A stretch of DNA of 15,671 nt from Desulfobacterales bacterium (lineage in GTDB: Bacteria; Desulfobacterota; Desulfobacteria; Desulfobacterales; C00003060): NCBI GenBank assembly GCA_030668505.1, contig DAOUTV010000011.1, forward strand, positions 1 to 15,671. Direction: 5' to 3'. How positions within the stretch are numbered: position 1 is the stretch's first letter; every line of letters starts with the position of its first letter. The position numbers were made by a program, and so were the translations under genes. Shown piece by piece: positions 1 to 6,829 of this stretch. A model generated the notes under the pieces. The model was not told where the DNA came from. It made no database searches and saw nothing but the letters and a program-made list of their open reading frames with translations.

Positions 1-36
1 AAAACCGCAGGAATAGCAGGCTATTTCGAGGGTTTT
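1..36. repeat. Imperfect palindrome at window edge, probable end of a dispersed repeat
   Basis: AAAACC (1-6) pairs with GGTTTT (31-36). Inside it AATAGC (12-17) and GCTATT (20-25) form a perfect 6-bp stem around the 2-nt centre AG. G10-C27 and a G-T pair extend the inner stem, leaving about three mismatched positions. The rest of 37-158 holds no ORF that I can support and reads like the remainder of the same intergenic repeat, running up to the first gene. The left end may be cut by the window boundary. Confidence is good for the palindrome and modest for its membership of a genome-wide family. Confidence 0.55.
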
Positions 37-158
37 GCGAATGAGTATCGGCCAAAGATCGCCTGAAGCTGGGATGCCAAAATGGTAAGTTGTTTTTGCG
101 CGAGCCCTAATGTACTACGCCTCGTCGTTTTTTTGTATAAAGGGATCTGCTACCATAT

Positions 159-491
159 ATGAAACAGTATTGCATTGATGAGCTTAGGCCCGACGATTAT
201 GAAAAGATCAAGGGCTATTTGGATGAACGTTTTGGTTCTTCCCAGATGGAAGGTATTTACTGGGTTCCTCTGGATTCTGATTTATTGGACCAGGTTCAGG
301 GAGCCCATGTGGACTGCCAGCCATTCTATTTTGCTGTTGTTCTCGAGCCAACGGTCATCGCCTTCGAGTTCTTGATCCGAACACGAAACCGCATTCGATG
401 TGACTGTATCCGTTATGCCAATGAGGCACAACGAGACAGCATTATTCGGTTTGGAGATTCAATTTTTGAGACGCTGAAGATTCTGGCCTGA
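159..491 (+). CDS. Conserved-looking hypothetical protein, 110 aa
   Basis: I do not recognise a named domain. The product is a small, acidic, soluble protein without signal peptide or membrane helix. Features visible are an N-terminal helix-like segment (about 10-28), a YWVPL stretch near residue 34, FYFAVVLEP at about 56-64, and a CDC pair next to RTRNRIR at about 74-84. The ATG has a weak purine-rich AAAGGGA about a dozen bases upstream. It ends 12 bp before plsC, in the same direction, so it is probably the first gene of the plsC-ftsK transcript. The mix of charged and aromatic residues and the operon position suggest a real gene. From memory, similar short proteins with the RTRN...CDCI stretch occur in Desulfobacterota, but this was not checked. 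Function unknown. Confidence 0.7.
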   Translation: MKQYCIDELRPDDYEKIKGYLDERFGSSQMEGIYWVPLDSDLLDQVQGAHVDCQPFYFAVVLEPTVIAFEFLIRTRNRIRCDCIRYANEAQRDSIIRFGDSIFETLKILA

Positions 492-503
492 AAGATGTGA
501 GAT

Positions 504-1355
504 ATGATACGAACAGCAGTGATTTCAGCGTTGGGCGTCTTGATTACCCTAGTCGGTGCTCTGGTTGCCATTGTTGCATCATTCTTAACCAAAGGTGGTA
601 ACTTCCCTCACTTGGTGGGAAGGTTCTGGGCATGGTCCATTGTCTATGTTAGCCGCGTCAAGGTATCGGTTCAAGGACTGGAACACATAGATCCAGGTGC
701 CGCTTATGTGTATATGGCCAATCATCAGAGCATGTTCGATATCCCGTCACTCCTCGGGTATCTGCCGGTTCAGTTCCGATGGCTGGCCAAGATGGAACTC
801 TTCCGGATTCCTGTCTTTGGGTATTCATTGGCGCGCGTGGGCTATATTGGCATTGACCGGTCAAATCGAAAGTCGGCTTACAAAAGCCTTCAAGAGGCAG
901 CTCAAAAGATTGCCCAGGGGGTCTCGGTGGTGGTCTTTCCAGAGGGGACGCGAAGCACGGACGGTCAGATCAAGCCATTTAAGGCGGGTGGTTTTTATTT
1001 AGCCATTCGCTCGGGACGACCCATTGTACCTGTAGTTATTTATGGGAGTCACCATGTCATGCCTAAAGGTAGGCTCCGCATAAATCGTGGTCAAATTATT
1101 CTCAGTATCAACCCGCCCATTGAGACGACACATTACAACAACAAGAACAAGGAAGACCTGAAGGAATTGGTCAGGTCCACAATGAAAAGAGACCTGGATA
1201 AGATAGCTAAAAAAGCTCAAAGCTCAAAGCTGAAAGCTGAAAGGGAAATGGCCTTTATGATTTTAAAGATTGATAGGCTCCACTTCCAATCGTTGATCTT
1301 TTTCATGGCTTTGAGCTTTGAGCTTTTAGCTTTCAGCTCTAATATGGGGGTATGA
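504..1355 (+). CDS. plsC: 1-acyl-sn-glycerol-3-phosphate acyltransferase (PlsC family)
   Basis: It transfers a fatty acyl group to lysophosphatidic acid to make phosphatidic acid at the inner face of the cytoplasmic membrane. A hydrophobic N-terminal helix (about 5-27) is followed by the acyltransferase motifs in order: NHQSMFD with the catalytic H74 and D79 (HX4D), GYIGIDR near 113-119, FPEGTR at 145-150 for substrate phosphate binding, and PIVPVVIYG near 173-181. The catalytic part ends at about residue 236, close to the usual 230-250 aa of the family. The remaining 45 or so residues are encoded by a dispersed repeat element (1212-1340), so this tail is probably acquired and dispensable. 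The stop lies 8 bp before the ftsK start, suggesting co-transcription. Substrate specificity within the LPLAT superfamily is inferred. Confidence 0.9.
   Translation: MIRTAVISALGVLITLVGALVAIVASFLTKGGNFPHLVGRFWAWSIVYVSRVKVSVQGLEHIDPGAAYVYMANHQSMFDIPSLLGYLPVQFRWLAKMELFRIPVFGYSLARVGYIGIDRSNRKSAYKSLQEAAQKIAQGVSVVVFPEGTRSTDGQIKPFKAGGFYLAIRSGRPIVPVVIYGSHHVMPKGRLRINRGQIILSINPPIETTHYNNKNKEDLKELVRSTMKRDLDKIAKKAQSSKLKAEREMAFMILKIDRLHFQSLIFFMALSFELLAFSSNMGV
1212..1340. repeat. Tandem-heptamer inverted-arm element, copy A1
   Basis: The left arm has four in-phase heptamers: AAAGCTC (1212-1218), AAAGCTC (1219-1225), AAAGCTG (1226-1232) and AAAGCTG (1233-1239). The right arm carries the complement, also in phase: GAGCTTT (1313-1319), GAGCTTT (1320-1326), TAGCTTT (1327-1333) and CAGCTCT (1334-1340). 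The core of about 73 bp shares collinear blocks with the copy at 5278-5415: GATTGATA at 1268, TTCCAA at 1284 and GTTGATC at 1292. The arms can pair in several heptamer registers. The element lies wholly inside the 3' end of plsC. Because of the inversion, both strands read a similar SSKLKA peptide. Confidence 0.85.
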
Positions 1356-1363
1356 AGTAAGAG

Positions 1364-3547
1364 ATGCGCAAGGAAATCTTGGGAGTTGTCCTCGTATTTG
1401 CTCTCATATTTACGGCTGTGAGCCTCCTTTCTTACCACCCTTCGGATCCTTCCATTAACCATGCGGGGGCTTCAGTCGATGTACAGAACCTGTTTGGACC
1501 AGTAGGTGCCCACGTAGCCGGTTTTCTCATCTTTTTCTTTGGACTGGGCGCCTTCTGGATACCCGTCTTATTACTCATTGTCAGTTTATATACCTTCAAG
1601 GGGTACGCCAAGGGGTTAGTCATACCGGCTGTTGTTGGTGGCCTGCTGTTAGTGATTACTACCGGGGGACTTTTGTCGTTGCATCAAAGCGACTATCTGG
1701 TCTTTGGAAAGCGGTTTTCGAGTGGTGGTATTATTGGAATCCCTTTGGGAAAGATTGTCGTGAAGTATTCAAACATGACCGGGGGACTCCTTTTTCTTCT
1801 CACTGCCTGGACCATCGCATTAGTTATGACTACTCGGCTATCACTTATTGCTTTGCTTAGATGGCTTGCCAAAGTCTGCGCCTGGGTATTCAGCAGGGGA
1901 AGTACTGCCTGGATCATCTGGAAAGAGCGCCGCAGCAAGGCCAAGAGACGTACGGTGGCAAGATATAAGCATTCGCCCAGAAAGAAAGCTTCTGTAAAAG
2001 TTAAAGGCCCCCGCTCAACACAACTCAAGGAGGTGCCGACAGGCAGACAGAAAGTTTTTGAATTCATGGCTACAGGCCAGGGGTTTAGGCTTCCGCCTAT
2101 AGATCTGCTGGAGGACTCTAATGTAGAGATAACATCAGTGGATCACGAAAGCCTCCAGATGCAGTCGAAGCTCTTGGAAAAGAAGCTGAGCGATTTTGAT
2201 GTATTGGGCAAAGTGGTGGCTGTGTCCCCCGGGCCGGTGGTTACTATGTACGAATACGAACCTGCCCCCGGTGTTAAGATTAACAAGGTGGTTAGCTTGA
2301 CGGACGATTTGGCCATGGCCCTTCGGGCTACCAGCATTCGTATTGTTGCACCCATTCCCGGCAAATCAGTTATCGGGATAGAAGTTGCAAATATAAACAG
2401 GGAACCCGTAAAGTTGGTAGATATCATTGCCTCTGAGGCCTTTGAACGTTCAAAGTCAAAGCTGACTCTGGCCTTGGGCAAGGACATAATGGGAAATGCT
2501 GTTATAGCAGATTTGGCAAAGATGCCCCACCTTTTGATTGCCGGTGCCACGGGATCCGGCAAGAGCGTGGCCTTAAACGCCATGATTTGCAGTATGCTGT
2601 ACAAGGCAACCCCGGATGAGGTAAAGCTCCTGTTGATAGACCCCAAGCGCATCGAGCTATCTGCCTATGAAGGTATTCCGCACATAATCTCACCCGTGGT
2701 TATGGATGCCAGGAAGGCAACCCGGATACTTCGTTGGGCAGTTCAAGAGATGGAGCGTCGTTATGTACTTATGGCCGAAAAGAGCGTGCGTAACATATAC
2801 CAGTACCATAAAATGGTGGCCAAGGAGATGAACACCCTCAAACAGACCGAAAGGTCAGGGGATAGCCCGATTCCCGGGACTGAAAGTACCTTTGATAGGC
2901 TCCCTTTTATTGTGATTGTAATTGACGAGTTGGCCGATCTCATGCTCGTAGCTTCCAGGGATGTGGAGTTAGCCCTGACGCGCCTGGCCCAGATGGCCCG
3001 TGCGTCCGGCATTCACCTGTTGATTGCCACGCAGAGGCCTTCAGTGGATGTCTTAACCGGCACCATCAAGGCGAACTTTCCGACCAGGGTTTCCTTTCAA
3101 GTCTCTTCGCGAACGGACTCCAGGACTATCCTGGATTCCAACGGTGCCGAGACCCTTCTCGGCAGGGGTGATATGCTCTTGCTTCCTCCAGGCAGTGCCA
3201 AGCTGCAGCGCATCCACGGGGCCTTTGTTTCGGAGATCGAGATTCGTCGAATCATAGAGTTTTTGAAAAAGCAGCAAGAACCGGTTTATCAGGAAGAAAT
3301 CCTGAAGGCCGGACCGGAGGACGAGGATAAGAAGGGTGAAGATGAATACGATGAGAAATACGATGAGGCTGTTGCTCTTGTCACTGAGACCCGTCAGGCT
3401 TCGATTTCAATGATTCAGCGTCGTCTTAGGGTAGGGTACAATCGAGCGGCCCGGATGATCGAGATGATGGAACGAGACGGCTTAGTGGGGCCCTCTGATG
3501 GAAGCAAGCCTCGTGATGTGCTGGCTAAGGGGTATGGGGATTTATAA
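1364..3547 (+). CDS. ftsK: DNA translocase FtsK/SpoIIIE
   Basis: A septal DNA pump that clears chromosome termini during division and supports dimer resolution. The N-terminal part has about four membrane segments (about 6-24, 52-77, 85-104, 139-168). A short basic linker (about 186-230) leads to the alpha/beta motor, with Walker A GATGSGKS at 394-401, Walker B VIVIDELADLM at 517-527 (D521, E522), QRPSVDVLTG at 558-567 and SRTDSRTILD at 582-591. The C-terminal winged-helix gamma domain (about 665-727, QRRLRVGYNRAARMIE) is the part that reads polarity sequences on DNA. At 727 aa it is the compact form, like SpoIIIE and without the long linker of E. coli FtsK. The ATG at 1364 follows plsC by 8 bp with only a weak purine-rich ribosome site. 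The core is intact. Confidence 0.96.
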   Translation: MRKEILGVVLVFALIFTAVSLLSYHPSDPSINHAGASVDVQNLFGPVGAHVAGFLIFFFGLGAFWIPVLLLIVSLYTFKGYAKGLVIPAVVGGLLLVITTGGLLSLHQSDYLVFGKRFSSGGIIGIPLGKIVVKYSNMTGGLLFLLTAWTIALVMTTRLSLIALLRWLAKVCAWVFSRGSTAWIIWKERRSKAKRRTVARYKHSPRKKASVKVKGPRSTQLKEVPTGRQKVFEFMATGQGFRLPPIDLLEDSNVEITSVDHESLQMQSKLLEKKLSDFDVLGKVVAVSPGPVVTMYEYEPAPGVKINKVVSLTDDLAMALRATSIRIVAPIPGKSVIGIEVANINREPVKLVDIIASEAFERSKSKLTLALGKDIMGNAVIADLAKMPHLLIAGATGSGKSVALNAMICSMLYKATPDEVKLLLIDPKRIELSAYEGIPHIISPVVMDARKATRILRWAVQEMERRYVLMAEKSVRNIYQYHKMVAKEMNTLKQTERSGDSPIPGTESTFDRLPFIVIVIDELADLMLVASRDVELALTRLAQMARASGIHLLIATQRPSVDVLTGTIKANFPTRVSFQVSSRTDSRTILDSNGAETLLGRGDMLLLPPGSAKLQRIHGAFVSEIEIRRIIEFLKKQQEPVYQEEILKAGPEDEDKKGEDEYDEKYDEAVALVTETRQASISMIQRRLRVGYNRAARMIEMMERDGLVGPSDGSKPRDVLAKGYGDL

Positions 3548-3560
3548 AGAAGGAATGAGC

Positions 3561-3672
3561 TAAAGTGCCTAAAGTGTCTAAAGTGCCTAAAGTTAGCCAA
3601 AGGCATGAGACATACAATTCATGAGCTTTTCGTCCTTAAATTTTAGACACTTTAGTTCACTTTAGGCACTTA
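3561..3672. repeat. Tandem-nonamer inverted-arm element, family B
   Basis: Left units are TAAAGTGCC (3561-3569), TAAAGTGTC (3570-3578), TAAAGTGCC (3579-3587) and a variant TAAAGTTAGCC (3588-3598). Right units in the opposite orientation are GACACTTTA (3646-3654), GTTCACTTTA (3655-3664) and GGCACTTA (3665-3672). A core of about 47 bp lies between. The plan matches the heptamer elements of this window, but the unit is 9 nt and the sequence differs. It fills the ftsK-lolA gap and ends 17 bp before the chosen lolA start, so it must be transcribed as lolA leader if the two genes share a message. Confidence 0.8.
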
Positions 3673-3689
3673 AATGGGTGATAAACATT

Positions 3690-4361
3690 ATGATTAGATG
3701 CTTTCTCCTTTGTATTGTCTTGTTTGGCTCGTGGCATGATACATGCTGGGGCTTGGGAGCGCCCGACATCCTGGATCGGGTCCAGCAACGATATGCGGCC
3801 GGCGATTTTGAGGCCGATTTCGTCCAGGAAGCGCATTTGAAGGCAATGGGAATGGTTGACACTGCAATGGGTCACCTCTATTTTGGTCGTCCCGGTATGA
3901 TGCGTTGGCACTATAAGACGCCTGAGGAGTATCTCATTATAACGGATGGAGATACGGTCTGGATTTATAGGCCAGAGGAAAACCAGGTTATGCTGGGTCG
4001 GGCTGTCGACTATTTTGGCAGCAAGAAGGGTGCAGACTTCTTTACCAAACCCGGAGAACTTTCCAAGGAATTTGTCCTGGAACTCGCGCCTAAGGAGGTT
4101 CAGGAAAAAGGCCATTATGTCTTGAAGCTTGTTCCCAAGACAGAGCGTCCGAGCCTGACCGAACTTTACTTGTTCATCTCAAAAGAGACCTTTGACATTG
4201 TAAAATCAGTTACCTGCAATGCCTTTGGAGACAGAACCACCCTCCGGTTTGAAGGCTATAGGTTCAACCAGGGGTTAAATTCATCCTTGTTTGTATTTGA
4301 GATCCCGAATGGCGCGGAAGTGCTGCAGCTTCAGGGCGAACAGGAAAGGTATCAACCGTGA
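3690..4361 (+). CDS. lolA: Outer-membrane lipoprotein carrier protein LolA
   Basis: A periplasmic chaperone that takes lipoproteins from the LolCDE exporter and carries them to the outer membrane. From the ATG at 3690 the product is 223 aa, with a signal peptide (MIRCFLLCIVLFGSW...) ending near residue 21-24. Family hallmarks follow: FEADFVQE near 40-47, GHLYFGRPGMMRWHYKTP at about 61-78, a TDGDTVWIYRPEENQV strand pair at about 85-100, and a C-terminal beta region including LYLFISKETFDIV. I chose ATG 3690 over an in-frame GTG at 3678, because GGGTG at 3676-3680 is well spaced for it and the signal peptide then starts correctly. The end overlaps nadA by four bases. A repeat element fills the upstream gap. 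Confidence 0.9.
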   Translation: MIRCFLLCIVLFGSWHDTCWGLGAPDILDRVQQRYAAGDFEADFVQEAHLKAMGMVDTAMGHLYFGRPGMMRWHYKTPEEYLIITDGDTVWIYRPEENQVMLGRAVDYFGSKKGADFFTKPGELSKEFVLELAPKEVQEKGHYVLKLVPKTERPSLTELYLFISKETFDIVKSVTCNAFGDRTTLRFEGYRFNQGLNSSLFVFEIPNGAEVLQLQGEQERYQP

Positions 4362-5269
4362 CTGATAACATTGTACAGGAGATCAGGGCACTTCTAAAGG
4401 AGCGCAATGCCATTTTACTCGTACATAACTATCAACGGCCAGAGATTCAGGACATTGCCGACCTGACAGGGGATTCCCTTGAGCTGAGCATCAAGGCAGC
4501 CAAGACTGATGCGGATGTGATTGTCTTTTGCGGGGTGCACTTCATGGCCGAGACCGCTTCCATCGTATCACCTGACAAAACAGTGCTCATCCCTCGCCTG
4601 GATGCTGGATGTCCCATGGCTGACATGATCACACCTGAAGCTCTGAAGACCAGAATTGCCGAACTGGGTGAGATCCCTGTGGTTACATATGTCAATTCCT
4701 CTGCCTCGGTTAAAGCGCATTCTACCATTTGTTGCACTTCTGCCAATGCGGTCGCGGTGGTGAACAGCTTAGCTGAACACGAGATCTTGATGACCCCGGA
4801 CCGGAACCTATGTCAATATGCAGCTTCCAAGAGTACCAAAAGGATTCACTGCTGGGATGGGTATTGCCCGATCCACGATCGATTAACTGCCGAAGAGGTA
4901 ATGAATGCAAAGGCCGCTCATCCCGAGGCCCTCTTCATGGCCCATCCGGAATGCCGGCCCGAGGCATTGGCCTTGGCCGATGCGGTATTAAGTACGTCTG
5001 GGATGCTCGATTTCGCCAAACGCTCTGATAGTCAGTCTTTCATCGTGGGCACCGAGGAGGGGCTTGTCTATCCGCTCCAGAAGGCAAACCCGAACAAGTT
5101 GTTCTACAGAGTCTCTGAATTTATGGTGTGTGAGGACATGAAGCGTACTACACTTAGCGATGTCCTGAGGGCTATAACTGCCATGACCTATGAGGTTAAG
5201 GTGAGTGAAAATGTGCGCATACCCGCCTCCCGGGCAGTGGAGCGCATGTTCAAGGTTACAGAAAGGTGA
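4358..5269 (+). CDS. nadA: Quinolinate synthase A
   Basis: A cytoplasmic [4Fe-4S] enzyme that condenses iminoaspartate with dihydroxyacetone phosphate to quinolinate, the entry to de novo NAD synthesis. At 303 aa it is the short form of the family. The three cluster ligands expected for that form are present: C85 (DAGCPMAD), C170 (DGYCPIH) and C258 (VCEDMKRTTL). Other motifs are LVHNYQRPEI at 21-30, GDSLELS at 38-44, CCTSANA at 125-131, AHPECRPE at 195-202 and FIVGTEEGL at 228-236. It starts with GTG, whose last bases overlap the lolA TGA (GTGA), and AGGAAAGG at 4342-4349 is a good ribosome site. Translational coupling to lolA is therefore likely. No nadB or nadC is in the window. Confidence 0.95.
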   Translation: MTDNIVQEIRALLKERNAILLVHNYQRPEIQDIADLTGDSLELSIKAAKTDADVIVFCGVHFMAETASIVSPDKTVLIPRLDAGCPMADMITPEALKTRIAELGEIPVVTYVNSSASVKAHSTICCTSANAVAVVNSLAEHEILMTPDRNLCQYAASKSTKRIHCWDGYCPIHDRLTAEEVMNAKAAHPEALFMAHPECRPEALALADAVLSTSGMLDFAKRSDSQSFIVGTEEGLVYPLQKANPNKLFYRVSEFMVCEDMKRTTLSDVLRAITAMTYEVKVSENVRIPASRAVERMFKVTER

Positions 5270-5277
5270 GACATATT

Positions 5278-5415
5278 GAAGCTCAAAGTTGAAAGCTCAA
5301 AGCTGAAAGGGCACCTTTCAATGAAATTTTTCTATGAGAATAACGATTGATAAACTCAATTTCCAACTGTTGATCTTTTTTGCCTTTGAACCTTAAGGTT
5401 TCAGCTTTGAGCTAT
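5278..5415. repeat. Tandem-heptamer inverted-arm element, copy A2
   Basis: The left arm is GAAGCTC (5278-5284), AAAGTTG (5285-5291), AAAGCTC (5292-5298) and AAAGCTG (5299-5305). The right arm is GAACCTT (5388-5394), AAGGTTT (5395-5401), CAGCTTT (5402-5408) and GAGCTAT (5409-5415), all in a 7-nt register. The core shares GATTGATA (5345), TTCCAA (5361) and GTTGATC (5369) with copy A1 at identical mutual spacing of 16 and 8 nt. It fills the gap between the convergent nadA and GcvH-like genes and stops 7 bp short of the latter's stop codon. It could fold into a stem on either transcript, but no U-run follows, so I do not call it a terminator. Confidence 0.85.
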
Positions 5416-5422
5416 CAGGGGG

Positions 5423-5821
5423 TTATATTGGCAAGTAGTTGGTTAGGATGTACTCTTCATAAGCATTGCAGGACATGAGCATGTCTAGATCATGCAAGGA
5501 AAACAGCTTGGCCCGGATGATCCAGCCTTTGTTGTAAGGCGAGTAATTTATCAATCTGGGGGCCTCAATAATCTCCTGATTGACAGAAATAACGAGGCCA
5601 CATATAGGGGCGTAGAGATCGTTAAAAAGCCTGCCACACTCCACACTTGCAAAGCACTCACATGTGACAACCTCATCACCCTCGTTAGGGAGTTCCACAT
5701 AATTTAGTTTTCCAAGTTGCAACTGGGCATAATCCGTTAAGCCGAGGGTGACCGTGTAATTCTCTTCGTACCGGACCCAGATATGGTCCTCAGAGTACTG
5801 TAGTTCATCCAGAACCAGCAA
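5423..5821 (-). CDS. GcvH-like lipoyl-domain protein lacking the lipoyl lysine
   Basis: The 132-aa product follows the GcvH fold: YSEDHIWVRYEENYTVTLGLTDYAQLQLG at the N-terminus, then LPNEGDEV, then FNDLYAPICGLVISVN, matching the usual SDLYAPVSGEVVEVN. In the modified loop the family reads E-S-V-K-A. Here it is E61-C-G-R64-L, so the lysine that carries lipoate is arginine and the protein cannot be lipoylated there. The start is TTG (5821-5819). An in-frame stop lies shortly upstream at 5855-5857 with no ATG between, and a strong GAGGAGGA site sits about 13 nt before the TTG, rather far. No glycine-cleavage partner is nearby. It may be a degenerate paralogue or a repurposed scaffold. Fold call fairly sure, function unknown. 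Confidence 0.72.
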   Translation of the reverse strand: MLVLDELQYSEDHIWVRYEENYTVTLGLTDYAQLQLGKLNYVELPNEGDEVVTCECFASVECGRLFNDLYAPICGLVISVNQEIIEAPRLINYSPYNKGWIIRAKLFSLHDLDMLMSCNAYEEYILTNYLPI

Positions 5822-5868
5822 AGTAGTCTCGCTATCCTCCTCGCCCGTATTGTCTCAACTACCATGTC

Positions 5869-5896
5869 TATATACTAAGAAGAAATTACTTTGCAA
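5869..5896 (-). promoter_or_regulatory. Possible sigma-70 promoter for the GcvH-like gene
   Basis: On the minus strand TTGCAA (plus 5896-5891) is followed after 16 nt by TATATA (plus 5874-5869), in the 116-bp gap between yebC and the GcvH-like gene. Both boxes are near consensus and the position fits a start about 40 nt before the TTG codon. Short AT-rich matches like this arise often by chance. Confidence 0.35.
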
Positions 5897-5937
5897 GCAC
5901 TTTTTCACAACAAGATACCGGATAACCTATGGTAAAA

Positions 5938-6690
5938 TTATGCCCTACCTATTTGCTCAAGTGTCTTGTCGGCAATGTCAAAATTCGAAAAAACCTTCTG
6001 GACATCGTCTGAATCTTCCAAGCCGTCCATGAGCCGAAGCATCTGCTCGGCCTGTTTGTCTTCCAGTTTGACTGTACTTTTGGGTACCATGGTGATCTCG
6101 GCAAGCAAGTAGCGCATGTTCCTTTCATCCAGCGCATTTTTCACCGCTTCGAAATCCTGTGGGGACGTGATGACCTCCAAGGTGCTTTCTTCATCCCGGA
6201 TATCTTCTCCCCCTGCATCCAGCACCGCCTCCATGAGCGTCTCTTCATCTGTGTCACCCTTTTCAAATACAAAGATGCCTTTCTTTTCAAACATCCACGC
6301 TACGCAGCCGACTTCACCCAGATTTCCCCCTGCTTTGCTAAAGACGTAGCGGATATCAGCCACAGTGCGCTTCTTGTTATCTGTCAAGGATTCCACCAAA
6401 ACCGCCGCCCCACCAGGACCGTATCCTTCATAATAGATTTCTTCGTAGGCAACCCCCTCCAGTTCCCCAGTCCCCTTCTTAATAGCCCTTTCAATATTGT
6501 CCTTAGGCATATTCTCTGACTTGGCCGCGGCAATGGCTGTGCGCAGACGTGGGTTGGCATCCGGATCGCCTTCCCCCATACGTGCAGCCACGGTGATCTC
6601 TTTGATCAGCTTTGTAAAGGCTTTGCCCCGCCTGGCGTCTGTTATACCCTTCTTATGCTTAATCGAGCTCCACTTTGAATGCCCGGACAT
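5938..6690 (-). CDS. yebC: YebC/TACO1-family translation factor or transcriptional regulator
   Basis: A cytoplasmic protein of a near-universal family, described as DNA-binding regulators (YebC, PmpR) and as factors helping ribosomes through difficult sequences such as proline runs (TACO1-type). The signature N-terminus MSGHSKWSSIKHKKGITDARRGKAFTKL is present, followed by the typical MGEGDPDANPRLRTAI, ENMPKDNIERAI, YEGYGPGGAAVLVE and SKAGGNLGE stretches. Length (250 aa) is standard and all three domains are complete. The ATG has an excellent GGAGG site five bases upstream. It lies 139 bp downstream of rlmE on the same strand and 116 bp upstream of the GcvH-like gene. The usual neighbour ruvC is absent here. 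Confidence 0.95.
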   Translation of the reverse strand: MSGHSKWSSIKHKKGITDARRGKAFTKLIKEITVAARMGEGDPDANPRLRTAIAAAKSENMPKDNIERAIKKGTGELEGVAYEEIYYEGYGPGGAAVLVESLTDNKKRTVADIRYVFSKAGGNLGEVGCVAWMFEKKGIFVFEKGDTDEETLMEAVLDAGGEDIRDEESTLEVITSPQDFEAVKNALDERNMRYLLAEITMVPKSTVKLEDKQAEQMLRLMDGLEDSDDVQKVFSNFDIADKTLEQIGRA

Positions 6691-6773
6691 AACTACCTCC
6701 TAGTTTAGCCCTTGGAATTTCTGCAATTCATTGAAATCATGGGGTTGTGAGTGACAATAACTCATGCCATCTA

Positions 6774-6813
6774 CCAAACCCATCACTCCAGCGCTCCATG
6801 ATTCCAACACCCC
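6774..6813. repeat. Degenerate 8-nt tandem repeat between rlmE and yebC
   Basis: Consecutive octamers CCAAACCC, ATCACTCC, AGCGCTCC, ATGATTCC and AACACCCC each end in CC, three of them in TCC. The inverse complement is only faintly visible on the other side (TTGGAAT near 6713, ATGG near 6739, GAGTGA near 6749). It may be a decayed relative of the inverted-arm elements elsewhere in the window. The rest of the 139-bp gap holds the yebC ribosome site and a small TGAGT/ACTCA hairpin near 6747-6763. Confidence 0.4.
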
Positions 6814-6829
6814 AAATCGGACGAAGCCC

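Noticed and set aside
2143..2652. Long antisense open frame (169 codons) inside ftsK
   Set aside because: It lies opposite the strongly conserved ftsK motor domain and is a reading-frame shadow without ribosome site or domain.
3561..3672. Short regularly repeated units suggestive of a CRISPR array
   Set aside because: Units are only 7-9 nt and directly abutting, with no spacers of 25-40 nt and no cas genes.
5278..5415. Bidirectional terminator between the convergent nadA and GcvH-like genes
   Set aside because: The arms can pair, but pairing is imperfect and no U-run follows on either strand. It is reported as a repeat only.
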